Shown here: piece by piece, positions 16,821-26,374 of the stretch | Layout of the letters: each line of letters begins with the position of its first letter | Numbering within the stretch: the first letter of the stretch is position 1 | DNA from: an uncultured Planctomycetaceae bacterium | Lineage (GTDB): Bacteria > Planctomycetota > Planctomycetia > Pirellulales > UBA1268 | Assembly (NCBI GenBank): GCA_903885565.1 | Contig: CAISJI010000033.1 | Span: 1-32,688, forward strand | Reading direction: 5' to 3' | DNA: 32,688 bases | Notes under the pieces: generated by a model | What the model was told of the DNA's origin: nothing | The model's input: only the letters and a program-made list of their open reading frames with translations | Database searches by the model: none | Made by a program: the position numbers and the translations under genes

Positions 16821-19800
16821 ATGGCCAGAGCGACGAAGGCACAATCGACCGGCCCCACCCTACCGCAGCGCGACACGAGCGTGGTGCCCTATGTGGCGGT
16901 GCGGGCCAGCGCCGGCACCGGCAAGACCCACGCGCTCACCACGCGCACAATCCGGCTGCTGGCCGACGGGGTGGCTGTGGATGACCTGTTTGCTGCCACA
17001 TTCGCCCGCAAGGCTGCCGGAGAAATTCTCGCCCGCGTGCTCCACCGGCTGGCCGCTGCTGCCGCCCCCGACGCCCCCGCCGCCACGCAGGCCCTCGCCG
17101 CGGCCATAGAACGTCCGACTGCCGACGCTCCCTTCTTCCGCGCTCTGCTGGTGGGAGTGACAGAGTCTCTCGATCGGCTCTCGGTTGGCACGCTCGACAG
17201 TTTTTTTGTCACCTGTGCCGATGCGGCCCGGTTTGAAATCGGCCTCCCTGCCGGCTGGACGATCGGCACTGAGGCAGAGCTGGCCGACCAGCGGCGGCGG
17301 GCGATCCATCAGACGATTTCCTCTGCGCTTGTCCCGCTTGCCTCCGCATCCTCATCCTCATCCTCCTCTGCTGTGACTCCGGCCGCCCTGATGGCGACGC
17401 TCATGGTGCAGCTCTCCGGGGGCGCCACCACGACCGGGCTGGAGCGGGCCCTGGAGGATATCGTCGCCGATCTCTCCGGCATCCGCCGCCACACCGAGGC
17501 CGCCGCCTGGGACTGGCTCACGGTGCCCCGTGTTCCCCCCCCGGCCGATATCGCCGCCGCCGTGGACACAATTCTCTCCGCGCCAATCACCGACTCCCGG
17601 ATTGCCAAGTCGCGGGACGAGGGGCTGGCCGCATTCACCGCCACCCGCTGGAAGGAATTTGTCTCCAAGGGGATTGCCTCCAAAGTGCTCGCCGGCATCA
17701 CCACCTACTACAACAAGCCGATCGATCCCGGCCTCTGCGCCGCGTTTGCAACTTTGCTGGAGGTCGCTCGCTCGGTCATCCTGCAGCGCATCGTGCAGCA
17801 GACGCGGGCGATTCGCGATCTGCTCACCTCCTATGCCGACACCACCGACGAGCTGGTGGCGGCGGAGGGGATCGTGTCGTTTGATGATGTGACGAGGCTC
17901 GTGGGGGAGGCGGCTGGCGACGGCACGCTCGATTCCTCCCGCTGGCGCGGCATCCGCTTTGCCAAGCACCTCCTCCTCGATGAATTCCAAGACACCTCCC
18001 TCGGCCAGTGGCGGGTGCTGGAACGCCTTGCCGAACACACGATCACCAGCCTCGGCACGTTCTACGCCGTGGGCGATCGCAAGCAGGCAATCTACGGCTG
18101 GCGCGGCGGCGAGGCCGAGCTGATCGACAGCCTCAAGTCGTTCTTTGACCGTGGCCCCACGCCGCTGGTCGCGGCCGATCTCGCCGAGAGCTACCGCTCG
18201 AGCCCTGCTGTGCTCGATGCCGTCAACGAGGTCTTCCAGCGGCTCGCCGGCTGTGAGGCGCTCGCCGACTTCGATGCGTTGGCCGCGCGTTGGTCGGCGA
18301 CATTCCCTCCCCATTCGGCCGCCCAGCCGAAGCAATCGCTCCCGGGCTGGGTGCGGCTGCGGACGGCGCCAGAGCCGACGGAAGAACAGTCGGCCGGCGA
18401 TGCGCTGCTGAGCTACGCCGCCAGCCGGGCCGCGGCGCTCTCGCGGGCCAATCCGGGCAAGCGGATCGGGGTGCTGGTGCGCACGAATCTCGCTGCCGAA
18501 CGGCTGATCGCCCGGCTCAAGGGGCGGGAGAAGATTGTGGCCAGCGCCGAAGGAGGACAGCCGCTGGCCGATTCGCCGGCGGTGGAATTGCTCCTGTCGG
18601 TGCTCCATCTGGTCGACCATCCGGCCGATTCGGTGGCCCGCTTCCATCTCAGCACCTCACCGCTGGCCGAGGCGCTCTCCCTCTCTGCCGCCGTCGGCTT
18701 GGCCCCTGAGCTCTCGCCCGATTTTCTGGCCACGCTCGATCTGCTCCGTCGCCAGCTGATCGACGAGGGCTATGGGCCGGTGCTCGGTCGGCTGGCCGAC
18801 ACACTCGCCGCACAGGCATCGCAGCGCGACAGGCGCCGCCTGGAGCAGTTTGTGGCGGCAGCCCATGCCTGGGACTTGGCCGGCGGTGCCACGCGCGAGG
18901 GCCTCGCCCGCACCGATCCCTTCATTGCCCATTGCCGGTCGGCGGCGGTGGCCGATCCGGTTCCCTCGCCGATTCGGGTGATGACGATCCACAAAGCGAA
19001 GGGGCTCGAATTTGATCTGGTGGTGCTCACCGATCTCGACCGCCGGTTCGTGCCACGCCCGCCGCGGCTGGTGGTGGAGCGGACGGGGCCACTGGAATCG
19101 ATCAGCCGGGTACTGGCCGCGGTGCCGCAGGAATTCCAGCCCTTCCTGCCGGCCGACTGGCAGCAGGCCAGCGCCCAGGTTTCACACGGGGCGGTGCAGG
19201 AGGCGATTGCCACGCTCTATGTGGGGATGACGCGGGCGATCCAAGGGCTCGAGATCGTGATCAACCCGGCGAGTCCCGCGGAAAAAACCTTCCCCAAAAC
19301 GCTCGCTGGCGTGCTGCGGGGCACGCTGCCCGATGGCCCGGCAGCCCCTCCCGACATGCTGCTCTACAGCCATGGGCATCTGGCCGATCCGACGATCGAC
19401 GCACTCCCCGAGGAGGCCGGTCGGTCCCGGAAAAAATCGCTGCCGACGGCGGTCGCCACGGTTCCCCCGACCGGGCCGATCCACCTGCAGCCGCTGCCGG
19501 CAGGCCAGCGCCGCCGCGCTGCCCCGCTGCGCACCCCCTCGGCGGCCGAGGGGGGCAGAATGGTCGCCGCGGCCGATCTGCTCGATCCCGGCTCGCGCGC
19601 CGCGCGGGAGGTGGGCACGCTCCTCCATGCGTGGATTGAGCTCTTTGGTTGGCCGGCAGAGGCCCCCAGCGAAAGCCAGCTCCTCGAAGTGGCCCGCGAG
19701 TATCCACTGCTGGCCGATCAGCATCAGCAACTGCTCGCCGACTTTCGCCGCATGGTTGCCGTTCCGACGATCGCGGCGCTGCTGGCGCGGCCGGTGTCTC

Positions 19801-20177
19801 AGCTGCCAGCTGAGCTGGTCGCCACCGGCCTGCCAGCCGGACCGGCTGAGCCGCTGCTGAAGCGGGAGCAGGCGTTTGCCCTCAAGGATGGCATCGGCAT
19901 GATGCAGGGGGTGATCGACCGGCTGGTGATCTGGCAACGCGACGGCGCGGCTGTGGCCGCGGAGGTGATCGATTTCAAGTTTGACGGTGTGGGTACCGCC
20001 CCGGGCTCGGCAGCAGGAGACAACGCCCGGCTGCTTGCCGAAAAGACTTTTTTTTACACGCCGCAACTGCAGGCCTATCGCGCGGCGGTGGCCCAGATCT
20101 ATCGCCTCGACGAGCAGCATGTCACAGCCCGGCTGGTCTTCATGCGGTCTGGCTCGATCGTGCCGGTGGAGGCTTGA
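16821..20177 (+). CDS. addA: AddA-like helicase/nuclease subunit of the AddAB recombination complex
   Basis: An 1118-residue superfamily-1 DNA helicase fused to a RecB-type nuclease. It is expected to unwind and resect double-strand breaks with AddB before RecA loading. Walker A is RASAGTGKTHAL (K35, T36). Motif II is LLLDEFQDTS (D387, E388), motif III VGDRKQAIYGWRGG, motif V MTIHKAKGLEFDLVV and motif VI LYVGMTRAIQGLEI. The C-terminal nuclease has GTLLHAWIELFGW, a DRLVIW strand and the catalytic D1051-x-K1053 in DFKFDG. GGGAGGGAGA just upstream of ATG 16821 is a strong ribosome binding site. The gene is long for a typical planctomycete protein but usual for AddA (about 1100-1240). A stretch of tandem Ser codons near 17350 encodes a low-complexity linker. 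Confidence 0.95.
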   Translation: MARATKAQSTGPTLPQRDTSVVPYVAVRASAGTGKTHALTTRTIRLLADGVAVDDLFAATFARKAAGEILARVLHRLAAAAAPDAPAATQALAAAIERPTADAPFFRALLVGVTESLDRLSVGTLDSFFVTCADAARFEIGLPAGWTIGTEAELADQRRRAIHQTISSALVPLASASSSSSSSAVTPAALMATLMVQLSGGATTTGLERALEDIVADLSGIRRHTEAAAWDWLTVPRVPPPADIAAAVDTILSAPITDSRIAKSRDEGLAAFTATRWKEFVSKGIASKVLAGITTYYNKPIDPGLCAAFATLLEVARSVILQRIVQQTRAIRDLLTSYADTTDELVAAEGIVSFDDVTRLVGEAAGDGTLDSSRWRGIRFAKHLLLDEFQDTSLGQWRVLERLAEHTITSLGTFYAVGDRKQAIYGWRGGEAELIDSLKSFFDRGPTPLVAADLAESYRSSPAVLDAVNEVFQRLAGCEALADFDALAARWSATFPPHSAAQPKQSLPGWVRLRTAPEPTEEQSAGDALLSYAASRAAALSRANPGKRIGVLVRTNLAAERLIARLKGREKIVASAEGGQPLADSPAVELLLSVLHLVDHPADSVARFHLSTSPLAEALSLSAAVGLAPELSPDFLATLDLLRRQLIDEGYGPVLGRLADTLAAQASQRDRRRLEQFVAAAHAWDLAGGATREGLARTDPFIAHCRSAAVADPVPSPIRVMTIHKAKGLEFDLVVLTDLDRRFVPRPPRLVVERTGPLESISRVLAAVPQEFQPFLPADWQQASAQVSHGAVQEAIATLYVGMTRAIQGLEIVINPASPAEKTFPKTLAGVLRGTLPDGPAAPPDMLLYSHGHLADPTIDALPEEAGRSRKKSLPTAVATVPPTGPIHLQPLPAGQRRRAAPLRTPSAAEGGRMVAAADLLDPGSRAAREVGTLLHAWIELFGWPAEAPSESQLLEVAREYPLLADQHQQLLADFRRMVAVPTIAALLARPVSQLPAELVATGLPAGPAEPLLKREQAFALKDGIGMMQGVIDRLVIWQRDGAAVAAEVIDFKFDGVGTAPGSAAGDNARLLAEKTFFYTPQLQAYRAAVAQIYRLDEQHVTARLVFMRSGSIVPVEA

Positions 20178-20286
20178 GTGTTCGCGGGAGCTTGAGCTCA
20201 CTTCCTCTCGACACCAGACAGACCCCCCAGCTGCCCTAGCCCCCCGCTGCTCGCGGGCGAAAATAGCCCCAGCGAAGGTTTGGCCG

Positions 20287-20321
20287 ACATTTTCCGGGCT
20301 GGCTCCTGCACGGAAAATGTC
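20287..20321 (+). repeat. Inverted repeat GACATTTTCCG...CGGAAAATGTC
   Basis: Perfect 11-bp arms at 20287-20297 and 20311-20321 with a 13-base spacer, between addA and the fasciclin gene. There is no T-run after it, so it is not an ordinary terminator. A related sequence (CCGAAAATGTCAGATTC) occurs at about 30989. Confidence 0.75.
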
Positions 20322-20362
20322 CCCTTTCCCGCGTCACACCTCCAAAAGAATTTTTGCTCAAG

Positions 20363-20391
20363 TTGTCTCCAGCGACCGAGGCGCCTAGCAT
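20363..20391 (+). promoter_or_regulatory. Putative sigma70-type promoter of the fasciclin gene
   Basis: TTGTCT (20363-20368) and TAGCAT (20386-20391) are separated by 17 bp, each matching 4 of 6 consensus positions. They lie about 37 bases ahead of the start codon. Placement and spacing support it; sequence match alone is moderate. Confidence 0.4.
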
Positions 20392-20428
20392 CAAGGCAGG
20401 TTTGGGGATTCACTTACCAGGAGAAATT

Positions 20429-20920
20429 ATGTCTTTCAAAATGTTGTCCACTGCGATGATTGCGCTGGCGTTGTGCGTCGGTTCGGCCACCTCGAAGGCT
20501 GCCGACATCGTCGAAACGGCTGTTGGAGCCGGCACATTCAAGACCCTTGCCGCGGCCCTCGGGGCAGCTGGCCTCGTCGACACGCTCAAGGGCGCTGGCC
20601 CCTTCACCGTCTTTGCACCAACCGACGAAGCTTTTGCCAAGCTGCCCGCCGGCACGGTCGACACGCTGCTGAAGCCGGAAAACAAGGATAAGCTCAAGGC
20701 TGTTCTCCTGTTGCACGTCGTGCCGGGCTCGGTCATGGCGGCTGATGTTGTGAAGCTCAAAGACGCCAAGACCGCTGGCGGCTCGACCGTGAAGATCTCC
20801 GCTGATGCCAGCGGGGTGAAGGTCGGCACAGCGAAGGGCATGTCGAAAGTCACCAAGACCGACATCAAGGCGAGCAATGGCGTGATCCACATCATCGATG
20901 CGGTGATCCTGCCTGAGTGA
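20429..20920 (+). CDS. Secreted fasciclin-domain protein
   Basis: A 163-residue protein consisting of a signal peptide ([24 protein letters not shown]) and one complete fasciclin (FAS1) domain. The two FAS1 signatures are present: H1-type [19 protein letters not shown] and H2-type [14 protein letters not shown] at the end, with [10 protein letters not shown] between them. Such domains mediate adhesion or ligand binding at the cell surface. ATG 20429 follows AGGAG (20419-20423) by 5 bases; the longer open frame upstream is rejected. It appears to be a single-gene unit, with its own putative promoter and a strong terminator 27 bases after the stop. Confidence 0.93.
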   Translation: MSFKMLSTAMIALALCVGSATSKAADIVETAVGAGTFKTLAAALGAAGLVDTLKGAGPFTVFAPTDEAFAKLPAGTVDTLLKPENKDKLKAVLLLHVVPGSVMAADVVKLKDAKTAGGSTVKISADASGVKVGTAKGMSKVTKTDIKASNGVIHIIDAVILPE

Positions 20921-20946
20921 TCGGCTTCGCCAGTTTGAATCGTTAT

Positions 20947-20987
20947 GGCACCCCGCACGCACCCCCGCGTGCGGGGTGCCTTTTTTT
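20947..20987 (+). terminator. Intrinsic terminator of the fasciclin gene
   Basis: A perfect 14-bp GC-rich stem (20947-20960 with 20967-20980), a 6-base loop, then seven T residues at 20981-20987. This is a textbook Rho-independent terminator. Confidence 0.95.
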
Positions 20988-21218
20988 ATGGACGGAAAGC
21001 GATCGTCCAGCGGACCCGCCACGCTTTCCCACAGAACTGAAGTCGCCAGATCCTGCGGCGGCAGGCCTGTTCCACCCCCGCCAAACCGCTAGTCCTGCCT
21101 TGGGCGCCGCAGGCCTGGCAAGCTGGGAAAACCTTACCAAATAAACTGGCTGTGGCTGGCAGAAAATGACGATTCTTCCCAAGGAATAGGCCGGCTGGAC
21201 AACACTTAAGGGGCTTGC

Positions 21219-22124
21219 ATGCGCAGGATTCGCATCGCATTGCTGGCCGCCGTCACTGCGGCGCTGATGCCGGCGCTCCCCGAGGTGCCGGCGCAAGACG
21301 TTCTTCTGCCATCAGACCTTCAGTCGCGCAATTCGCGAAAGCTGCTCCAATGGCAAGGGGGCAGCGATGACCCGGCCGCCGGCGAGGAGGGGCTCTACGG
21401 CGATCGGATGGTGACTGACCGGCCCCATTTAGCCGAGGCGGCGGCCACGGTGGGGCTCGGCCGGGTCCAGATCGAGACAGGCTACACCTACTACCAAGAC
21501 TCGGCCAACGGCTCGCGAGTGCAGACCGATTCGTTCCCGGAAACGCTCTTGCGCGTCGGCCTGTTCCAGGAGTGGTTTGAGTTCCGCGTGCAATACAACT
21601 ACCTCCGCGAGCAAAGCGACACGGCCGTCTCCCAGAGTGTGTTACAGGGGAGTGACGATCTTTACCTGGGCGCCAAACTGGGGCTGGTCGAGCAATCTGG
21701 ACTGCTGCCAGAGCTCACCATCTTTCCCCAGATGCGGGTGCCGAGCGGGAGCCCCGGGATCACCGCCGACGAGGTGCTGCCGGGGATGAACTTCGTCTAT
21801 GTGTGGCGGGTCGGTGAGCGATTGGAGATCGAGTGCAACACCAACGTCAACAAGCGCCGCGATCCCAATCTGGGCAGCTTCTACACGGAGTATCTGCAGA
21901 CCTTCAACTTCGAGTATGACCTCATCGCCGAGGCGATTCTCTTCAACGAGTTTGCGATCTTCTCGCCGGTCGGATCACAGTCCGTGCCGGGACAGGCGTA
22001 TGCGCACGCGGGAATCCAATACTTCCTCCTGCCAAACCTCCAGGTCGATTTTCACGCGGCTGTCGGTCTCAACGAAGCGGCCGACGATTTTTTCGGCGGA
22101 TCAGGCATCTCGGCCCGCTGGTAA
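21219..22124 (+). CDS. Outer-membrane beta-barrel protein, MetA/phenol-degradation-like transporter family
   Basis: A 301-residue protein with a signal peptide (MRRIRIALLAAVTAALMPALPEVPA, followed by QDVLLP) and alternating hydrophobic/polar strands typical of a small outer-membrane barrel. Examples are VQIETGYTYYQDS, LRVGLFQEWFEFRVQYNYLR, DDLYLGAKLGLVEQ, LTIFPQMRVPSG and a final AHAGIQYFLLPNLQVDFHAAVG. The TDRPHLAEAAATVGLGRVQ start followed by barrel strands matches the family annotated as putative MetA-pathway transporters. It ends in Trp, in keeping with an aromatic C-terminus for barrel insertion. AAGGGG precedes ATG 21219 by 6 bases. Its substrate cannot be told from the sequence. Confidence 0.8.
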   Translation: MRRIRIALLAAVTAALMPALPEVPAQDVLLPSDLQSRNSRKLLQWQGGSDDPAAGEEGLYGDRMVTDRPHLAEAAATVGLGRVQIETGYTYYQDSANGSRVQTDSFPETLLRVGLFQEWFEFRVQYNYLREQSDTAVSQSVLQGSDDLYLGAKLGLVEQSGLLPELTIFPQMRVPSGSPGITADEVLPGMNFVYVWRVGERLEIECNTNVNKRRDPNLGSFYTEYLQTFNFEYDLIAEAILFNEFAIFSPVGSQSVPGQAYAHAGIQYFLLPNLQVDFHAAVGLNEAADDFFGGSGISARW

Positions 22125-22450
22125 GCGCCGGCCGATCTGCGGGATGACTTTTTGCACGGAGACTGGGGAGAAGCACTCGATCGCTTTTCTTCACCGAGAT
22201 CGCTGGGCCAAACCCCGCAGCAGACACTGCCAGTGGGACAACCTTGGGGCCAACGGCTGATTTTTCTGATCCGGCTGTGGCAGCTCCCCCTTTTTGGCTG
22301 ATTGGTTAGCCTCACAATCTGATTTTCCCCCTCGCTCGCGGCATTTTTTCTTGCGGCCGCACCAATCCCTCAGTAAGGTGGGGGGCAGCGATGGCGGCGC
22401 TGCGCCCAACGGCAGGCCGGCCCGGCCATCGACAGCACAAGGGGATCGGC
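22125..22450. other. 326-bp intergenic region with a hairpin-element remnant
   Basis: It contains the remnant of a three-hairpin repeat at 22135-22163, then sequence with several T-rich tracts but no clean GC hairpin followed by T's. An ATG at 22391 opens the longer frame of the next gene, but the ribosome binding site favours 22451. Confidence 0.5.
22135..22163 (+). repeat. Three-hairpin repeat element, right-end remnant E
   Basis: CGGGATGACTTTTTGCACGGAGAC matches the right end of the full elements (CAGGGATGACTTTTTCCACGGACAG) with three differences. The left two hairpins are absent. It lies 10 bases after the stop of the barrel protein gene. Confidence 0.65.
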
Positions 22451-25400
22451 ATGTATTCTGCGGCTATCTTTTTCCGGCGGTTTCTCTCCAGCTCCACCGC
22501 GGCCTCCGCCCCCTCCACGACTCCCGCAGCCAAACGTCGCCGCCGGCGCCCCACGCGCTGCGACGCGCTCTTCATGGAGCGGTTTGGGATCGACGTGCTG
22601 GAGCCCCGCCGGGTGCTGGCTGCCGCTTCGCTGCCCAACGTGGCTGCCGAGTCGTTCACGTTTGCCGCCCTCGCCGTCGCCGCCCCGGTCTCGGCGGAGA
22701 CCGATTTTACGACATCGACCACAAGCGGCGCGGTCACGATCATCGGCTATGTCGGAACGTCTCCGATCGTGAGCATTCCGAGCACAATCGGCGGACTGCC
22801 GGTGACGACGATCGGCAAGCACGCATTCTCTACAAACACAAACATCACCAGCGTGACGATTCCTGAAGGAGTTACTGAGATATTGGGCCCAACATCCGAG
22901 ATGTCTCGTTATGGCGCATTTTCTAAATGCAGTGCGCTCAAAGACGTCTCGTTACCAAAGAGTCTGCTCAGTATTGCCACGCAGACATTTGAGTTCTGCA
23001 CAAGCCTTGCAAACATCACGCTGCCACCAAACCTAACGTTCCTCGGCGGCGAAGCCTTTACTGGTTGCGCACGGCTCACCAGCATCGTTATTCCCTCCGG
23101 GATCACTGCTCTCAATGGCGGCACGTTTTCCGATTGCTCCCGCCTCGCATCTGTCGTGCTGCCTAATTCTCTAACCGCTATCGCGGACTACGACTTTGCA
23201 GGTTGTTCGCGGCTCCCCGGCATCAGCCTACCATCTCGGCTATCAACAATTGGCTACAGTGCTTTTTCCGACTGCATCTCTTTAGCGGTGATCACACCTC
23301 CGGCAAGCCTAGTAACCATTGGCGGAAATGCGTTTGCAAGGTGTTCTAGCTTGCCGGCGATAGCATTTTCCAAAGGGCTTGTCTCGCTCGGTGATAGTGC
23401 TTTTGCTTCATGTACGAGCTTGAAGTCGGCTTCCTTTTCCGATGGCTTCGCCACGCTCGGCGATTCTGCTTTCGCTTCGTGCGTGGGCCTGAAATCAGCT
23501 TCTTTCTCAAACGGATTCGTTTCTATGGGCGCTGGTGCGTTTTCCGACTGCATCGCCCTAACGAACGTTTCTTTATCTTCAACGCTCGTCAGCCTTGGAA
23601 GCAATGCATTCAAGAACTGTACGAGCCTCTCTTTCGCGGCGCTCCCCTCCAGCCTGACCAACTTTGGTTCGTATGCCTTCTATGGCTGTTCTTCGCTCGC
23701 TTCTGTCACGATTCAAAACGGCGTCAACTACATTCCGACGGGAGCTTTTCAGAACTGCAAAAATCTGACATTGGTCACGCTTCCGGCATCGATCGACACC
23801 ATTCAGGGCGGCGGTAGGGAGGGGTCGGAGCAGGGAGCATTCTCCGGCTGCTCCTCACTGACCACCATCATCATCCCCGCCAAGGTCGACACGCTCGGCG
23901 ATTACGCTTTCTCCAACTGCCCAGCCCTCACCGGCGCCTACTTCCTCGGCAACGCCCCGAGCCTGAAACTGGGAACCGGCATCTTTACCGGCGACAACGT
24001 CGCAACGGTCTACTACATCAACGGAACCACCGGCTGGACCGGCACATTTGCCGGACGGCCCACGTCAGCCATCAATGCGGGCGTTCCTTCCGCTCCGTCG
24101 AATGTCGTTGCCACCGCTGGCAATGCTCGGGCAACGCTCTCGTGGTCTCCCCCCACGCTCACTGGCGGCCTTCCGCTGGCCGACTACGCCATCCAATACA
24201 GCGTCGTCGGCAGCAACGTCTGGACCCCCTGGGCCCACGACTCATCCACGGCCACCACCGCTACGGTGACGGGGCTGCAAAACAACCAGAGCTATCTCTT
24301 TCAGGTTGCCGCGGTGAATGGAGTGGGCGCGGGCCCGGTGGCCGTCACGGCGCAGGCGATCTTCCTGCCCCCGAGTTCCCCCGGCGTGCCGACTGGCCTT
24401 TCGGCCAAGGCAGCCAATGCCTCGGCCTTCCTCTCCTGGATTGCCCCCGTCTACAACGGCGGCGCCGCCATCACCGACTACTCCATCCAATACAGCACCA
24501 ACTCCGGAAGCCTCTGGCAAGACTTCGCCCACGCCGCATCGACCGCGACCTCCGCCACCGTGACGGGGTTGCCCAATGGAACGAGCGTCATCTTCCGGGT
24601 CGCGGCGCTCAATTCCGTGAGCCGGGGCGACTATAGCCTCGCGAGCGTGCCGGTCACGCCGGTTGTGTTTCCCTCGCTGAGCATCACCCCTGCCAAACCG
24701 GTCCTCATGATTGGCGAAGCGACCACGTTCACATTCCAACTGAGTGCCCCATCCACGACATTCACGACCGAGGATGTCTATCCCATCGGGGGCACAACAT
24801 CCGGCTTCACCGCGATCAGCAGCACCAAGTACATCGCCACATTCACGCCCACGGCGGGCGCGGCCTATAGCTACGTGGCGGTCTACGACAGAACGTTCAC
24901 CGACCTCAATGGAGTCGCCAACATCAGCAGGGATGGCGCCGTGGTCAGCAGTGTGACCGTCGATGGGATCGCGCCGACGGCGATGCTCACCCCCAGCACC
25001 AGCGTCGTCGGGATCGGTGGCTCGGTTCTGTTCACGATCAGCTTGAGCAAGCCCTCGCAAAACTTCACAGCCGCCGACGTTTACACCGTCGGTGGAACGG
25101 TCTCACAGTTTCAGGCGCTCTCCCCGACGACATACACCTGCGCCTGGGCGCCGTCTTCAGACACAACCCTCGGCTATGTCGTGGTCTACGACAACACATT
25201 CACCGACTCGGCAGGGAACGGGAATATCAGCCCCAACGGCTATCTCATCAGCTTTGTGGCGAGCGATCTGGTCGCTCCGACGATCACGATCGCCCCCCAG
25301 AAGAATCCTGTCCGGGCTGGCGAGACGGCAATCTTCACGCTCACGCTGAGCGAGCCTTCAACCACGTTCACAGCCGCCAACGTCTACACCGTCGGCGGAA

Positions 25401-26212
25401 CCGTCTCCGAGTTCACCGCTGTCAGCAGCAGCGTGTACTCCTGCGCGTGGACCCCCAACGCCGGCGTCGAGAGCGGCTATATCGTGGTCTACGACAACAC
25501 GTTCACCGATCTCGGCGGCAACGGAAATGCCAGCACAGGCGGCTATGTCTTGAGCTCGGTCGCCGTCGACAGCATCGCCCCCACTGTTTCGATCGCGCCT
25601 ACCAAGGCGGTGCTCAAGGGGGGCGAACGGGTCATCTACAACCTTACGCTGAGCGAACCCTCCCGCGATTTCAAAGCGGCGAATATCTTTGCCGTCGGTG
25701 GCACTCTCTCCGGGTTCACGGCCCTGAGCAGCACCCGCTACCAGATCACCTTTGCCCCGGCCGCCACTGCCGCCTATCGCTATGTGACCGTCTACGACAC
25801 CACCTTCACCGATCTGGCGGGGAACGGGAACATCAGCGCGAACGGCCATGTTTTGAGCAGCGTCAAGGTAGACACCGTTGCCCCAACGGTCGCGGTCAGC
25901 TGGAGCACGGCGACATTGAAAATGGGAGAGACCGCCACGGTGACATTCCGGCTGACGGAGCCATCGACAAACTTTACCGAATCCGCCCTGCGGTCCTCAG
26001 GAGGCACGCTGTCGCGATTCACCCGGCTCAATTCCTCCACCTACACAGCCCTCTTCACGCCGTTCGCAAAGACCACCATCACCGGCTGGGTCCTTGTGTG
26101 GGACAACCAATTCACCGACGAAGCAGGAAACTACAACCGCAGCACCGGGGCGAGCGCCCGCTACGGGTATGAGATCGCCAACGTCAGTATCGACACTGTG
26201 CGTCGTCGCTGA
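22451..26212 (+). CDS. Giant exported LEPR-XLL protein with leucine-rich, Fn3 and Ig-like repeats
   Basis: A 1253-residue modular surface protein. After a basic N-terminus (AAKRRRRRPTR) comes the planctomycete LEPR-XLL motif, VLEPRRVLAAAS at residues 49-60, associated with export of very large proteins. Residues about 95-540 hold 16 BspA/Treponema-type leucine-rich repeats with the hallmark AFSGCSSLT..I.LP. Two fibronectin type III domains follow (about 544-640 and 640-740; LSWSPPTLTGG, LSWIAPVYNGG, each with the YxIQYS strand). Then come five roughly 100-residue Ig-like repeats of the Big_12 kind, starting near 742, 838, 942, 1042 and 1144 (AGETAIFTLTLSEPSTTF, VYTVGGTVS). ATG 22451 follows AAGGGG by 6 bases. 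A role in adhesion or protein binding at the cell surface is inferred from domain content. Confidence 0.9.
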   Translation: MYSAAIFFRRFLSSSTAASAPSTTPAAKRRRRRPTRCDALFMERFGIDVLEPRRVLAAASLPNVAAESFTFAALAVAAPVSAETDFTTSTTSGAVTIIGYVGTSPIVSIPSTIGGLPVTTIGKHAFSTNTNITSVTIPEGVTEILGPTSEMSRYGAFSKCSALKDVSLPKSLLSIATQTFEFCTSLANITLPPNLTFLGGEAFTGCARLTSIVIPSGITALNGGTFSDCSRLASVVLPNSLTAIADYDFAGCSRLPGISLPSRLSTIGYSAFSDCISLAVITPPASLVTIGGNAFARCSSLPAIAFSKGLVSLGDSAFASCTSLKSASFSDGFATLGDSAFASCVGLKSASFSNGFVSMGAGAFSDCIALTNVSLSSTLVSLGSNAFKNCTSLSFAALPSSLTNFGSYAFYGCSSLASVTIQNGVNYIPTGAFQNCKNLTLVTLPASIDTIQGGGREGSEQGAFSGCSSLTTIIIPAKVDTLGDYAFSNCPALTGAYFLGNAPSLKLGTGIFTGDNVATVYYINGTTGWTGTFAGRPTSAINAGVPSAPSNVVATAGNARATLSWSPPTLTGGLPLADYAIQYSVVGSNVWTPWAHDSSTATTATVTGLQNNQSYLFQVAAVNGVGAGPVAVTAQAIFLPPSSPGVPTGLSAKAANASAFLSWIAPVYNGGAAITDYSIQYSTNSGSLWQDFAHAASTATSATVTGLPNGTSVIFRVAALNSVSRGDYSLASVPVTPVVFPSLSITPAKPVLMIGEATTFTFQLSAPSTTFTTEDVYPIGGTTSGFTAISSTKYIATFTPTAGAAYSYVAVYDRTFTDLNGVANISRDGAVVSSVTVDGIAPTAMLTPSTSVVGIGGSVLFTISLSKPSQNFTAADVYTVGGTVSQFQALSPTTYTCAWAPSSDTTLGYVVVYDNTFTDSAGNGNISPNGYLISFVASDLVAPTITIAPQKNPVRAGETAIFTLTLSEPSTTFTAANVYTVGGTVSEFTAVSSSVYSCAWTPNAGVESGYIVVYDNTFTDLGGNGNASTGGYVLSSVAVDSIAPTVSIAPTKAVLKGGERVIYNLTLSEPSRDFKAANIFAVGGTLSGFTALSSTRYQITFAPAATAAYRYVTVYDTTFTDLAGNGNISANGHVLSSVKVDTVAPTVAVSWSTATLKMGETATVTFRLTEPSTNFTESALRSSGGTLSRFTRLNSSTYTALFTPFAKTTITGWVLVWDNQFTDEAGNYNRSTGASARYGYEIANVSIDTVRRR

Positions 26213-26374
26213 ATCAGCGTTCCTCGGGAGCTGAGGGGAGGACCGCGCCGCCTGGCCCCGTGAGGTTGGCAGCGGTCGCTACAATGCGTAGCCTGCTCCC
26301 AGCCCTGCCCAGCTTCTGCCGGCGCTGAGACGGCCAGCCGCAGGCAGCGCACATTTTTAGGACGAGGCGACCGC

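Noticed and set aside
17358..18647. A 429-residue minus-strand open frame inside addA
   Set aside because: It lies wholly within a gene with clear helicase motifs on the other strand and is rich in Gly, Arg and His as expected for an antisense shadow.
22900..23950. Regular repeats that could suggest a CRISPR-like or tandem-repeat array
   Set aside because: The periodicity is about 69 bp, in frame, and translates into BspA-type leucine-rich repeats; DNA identity between units is low.
26266..26285. TTGGCA and TACAAT as a promoter for the 365-residue secreted protein
   Set aside because: The two hexamers are only 8 bp apart, far too close for a sigma70 promoter.
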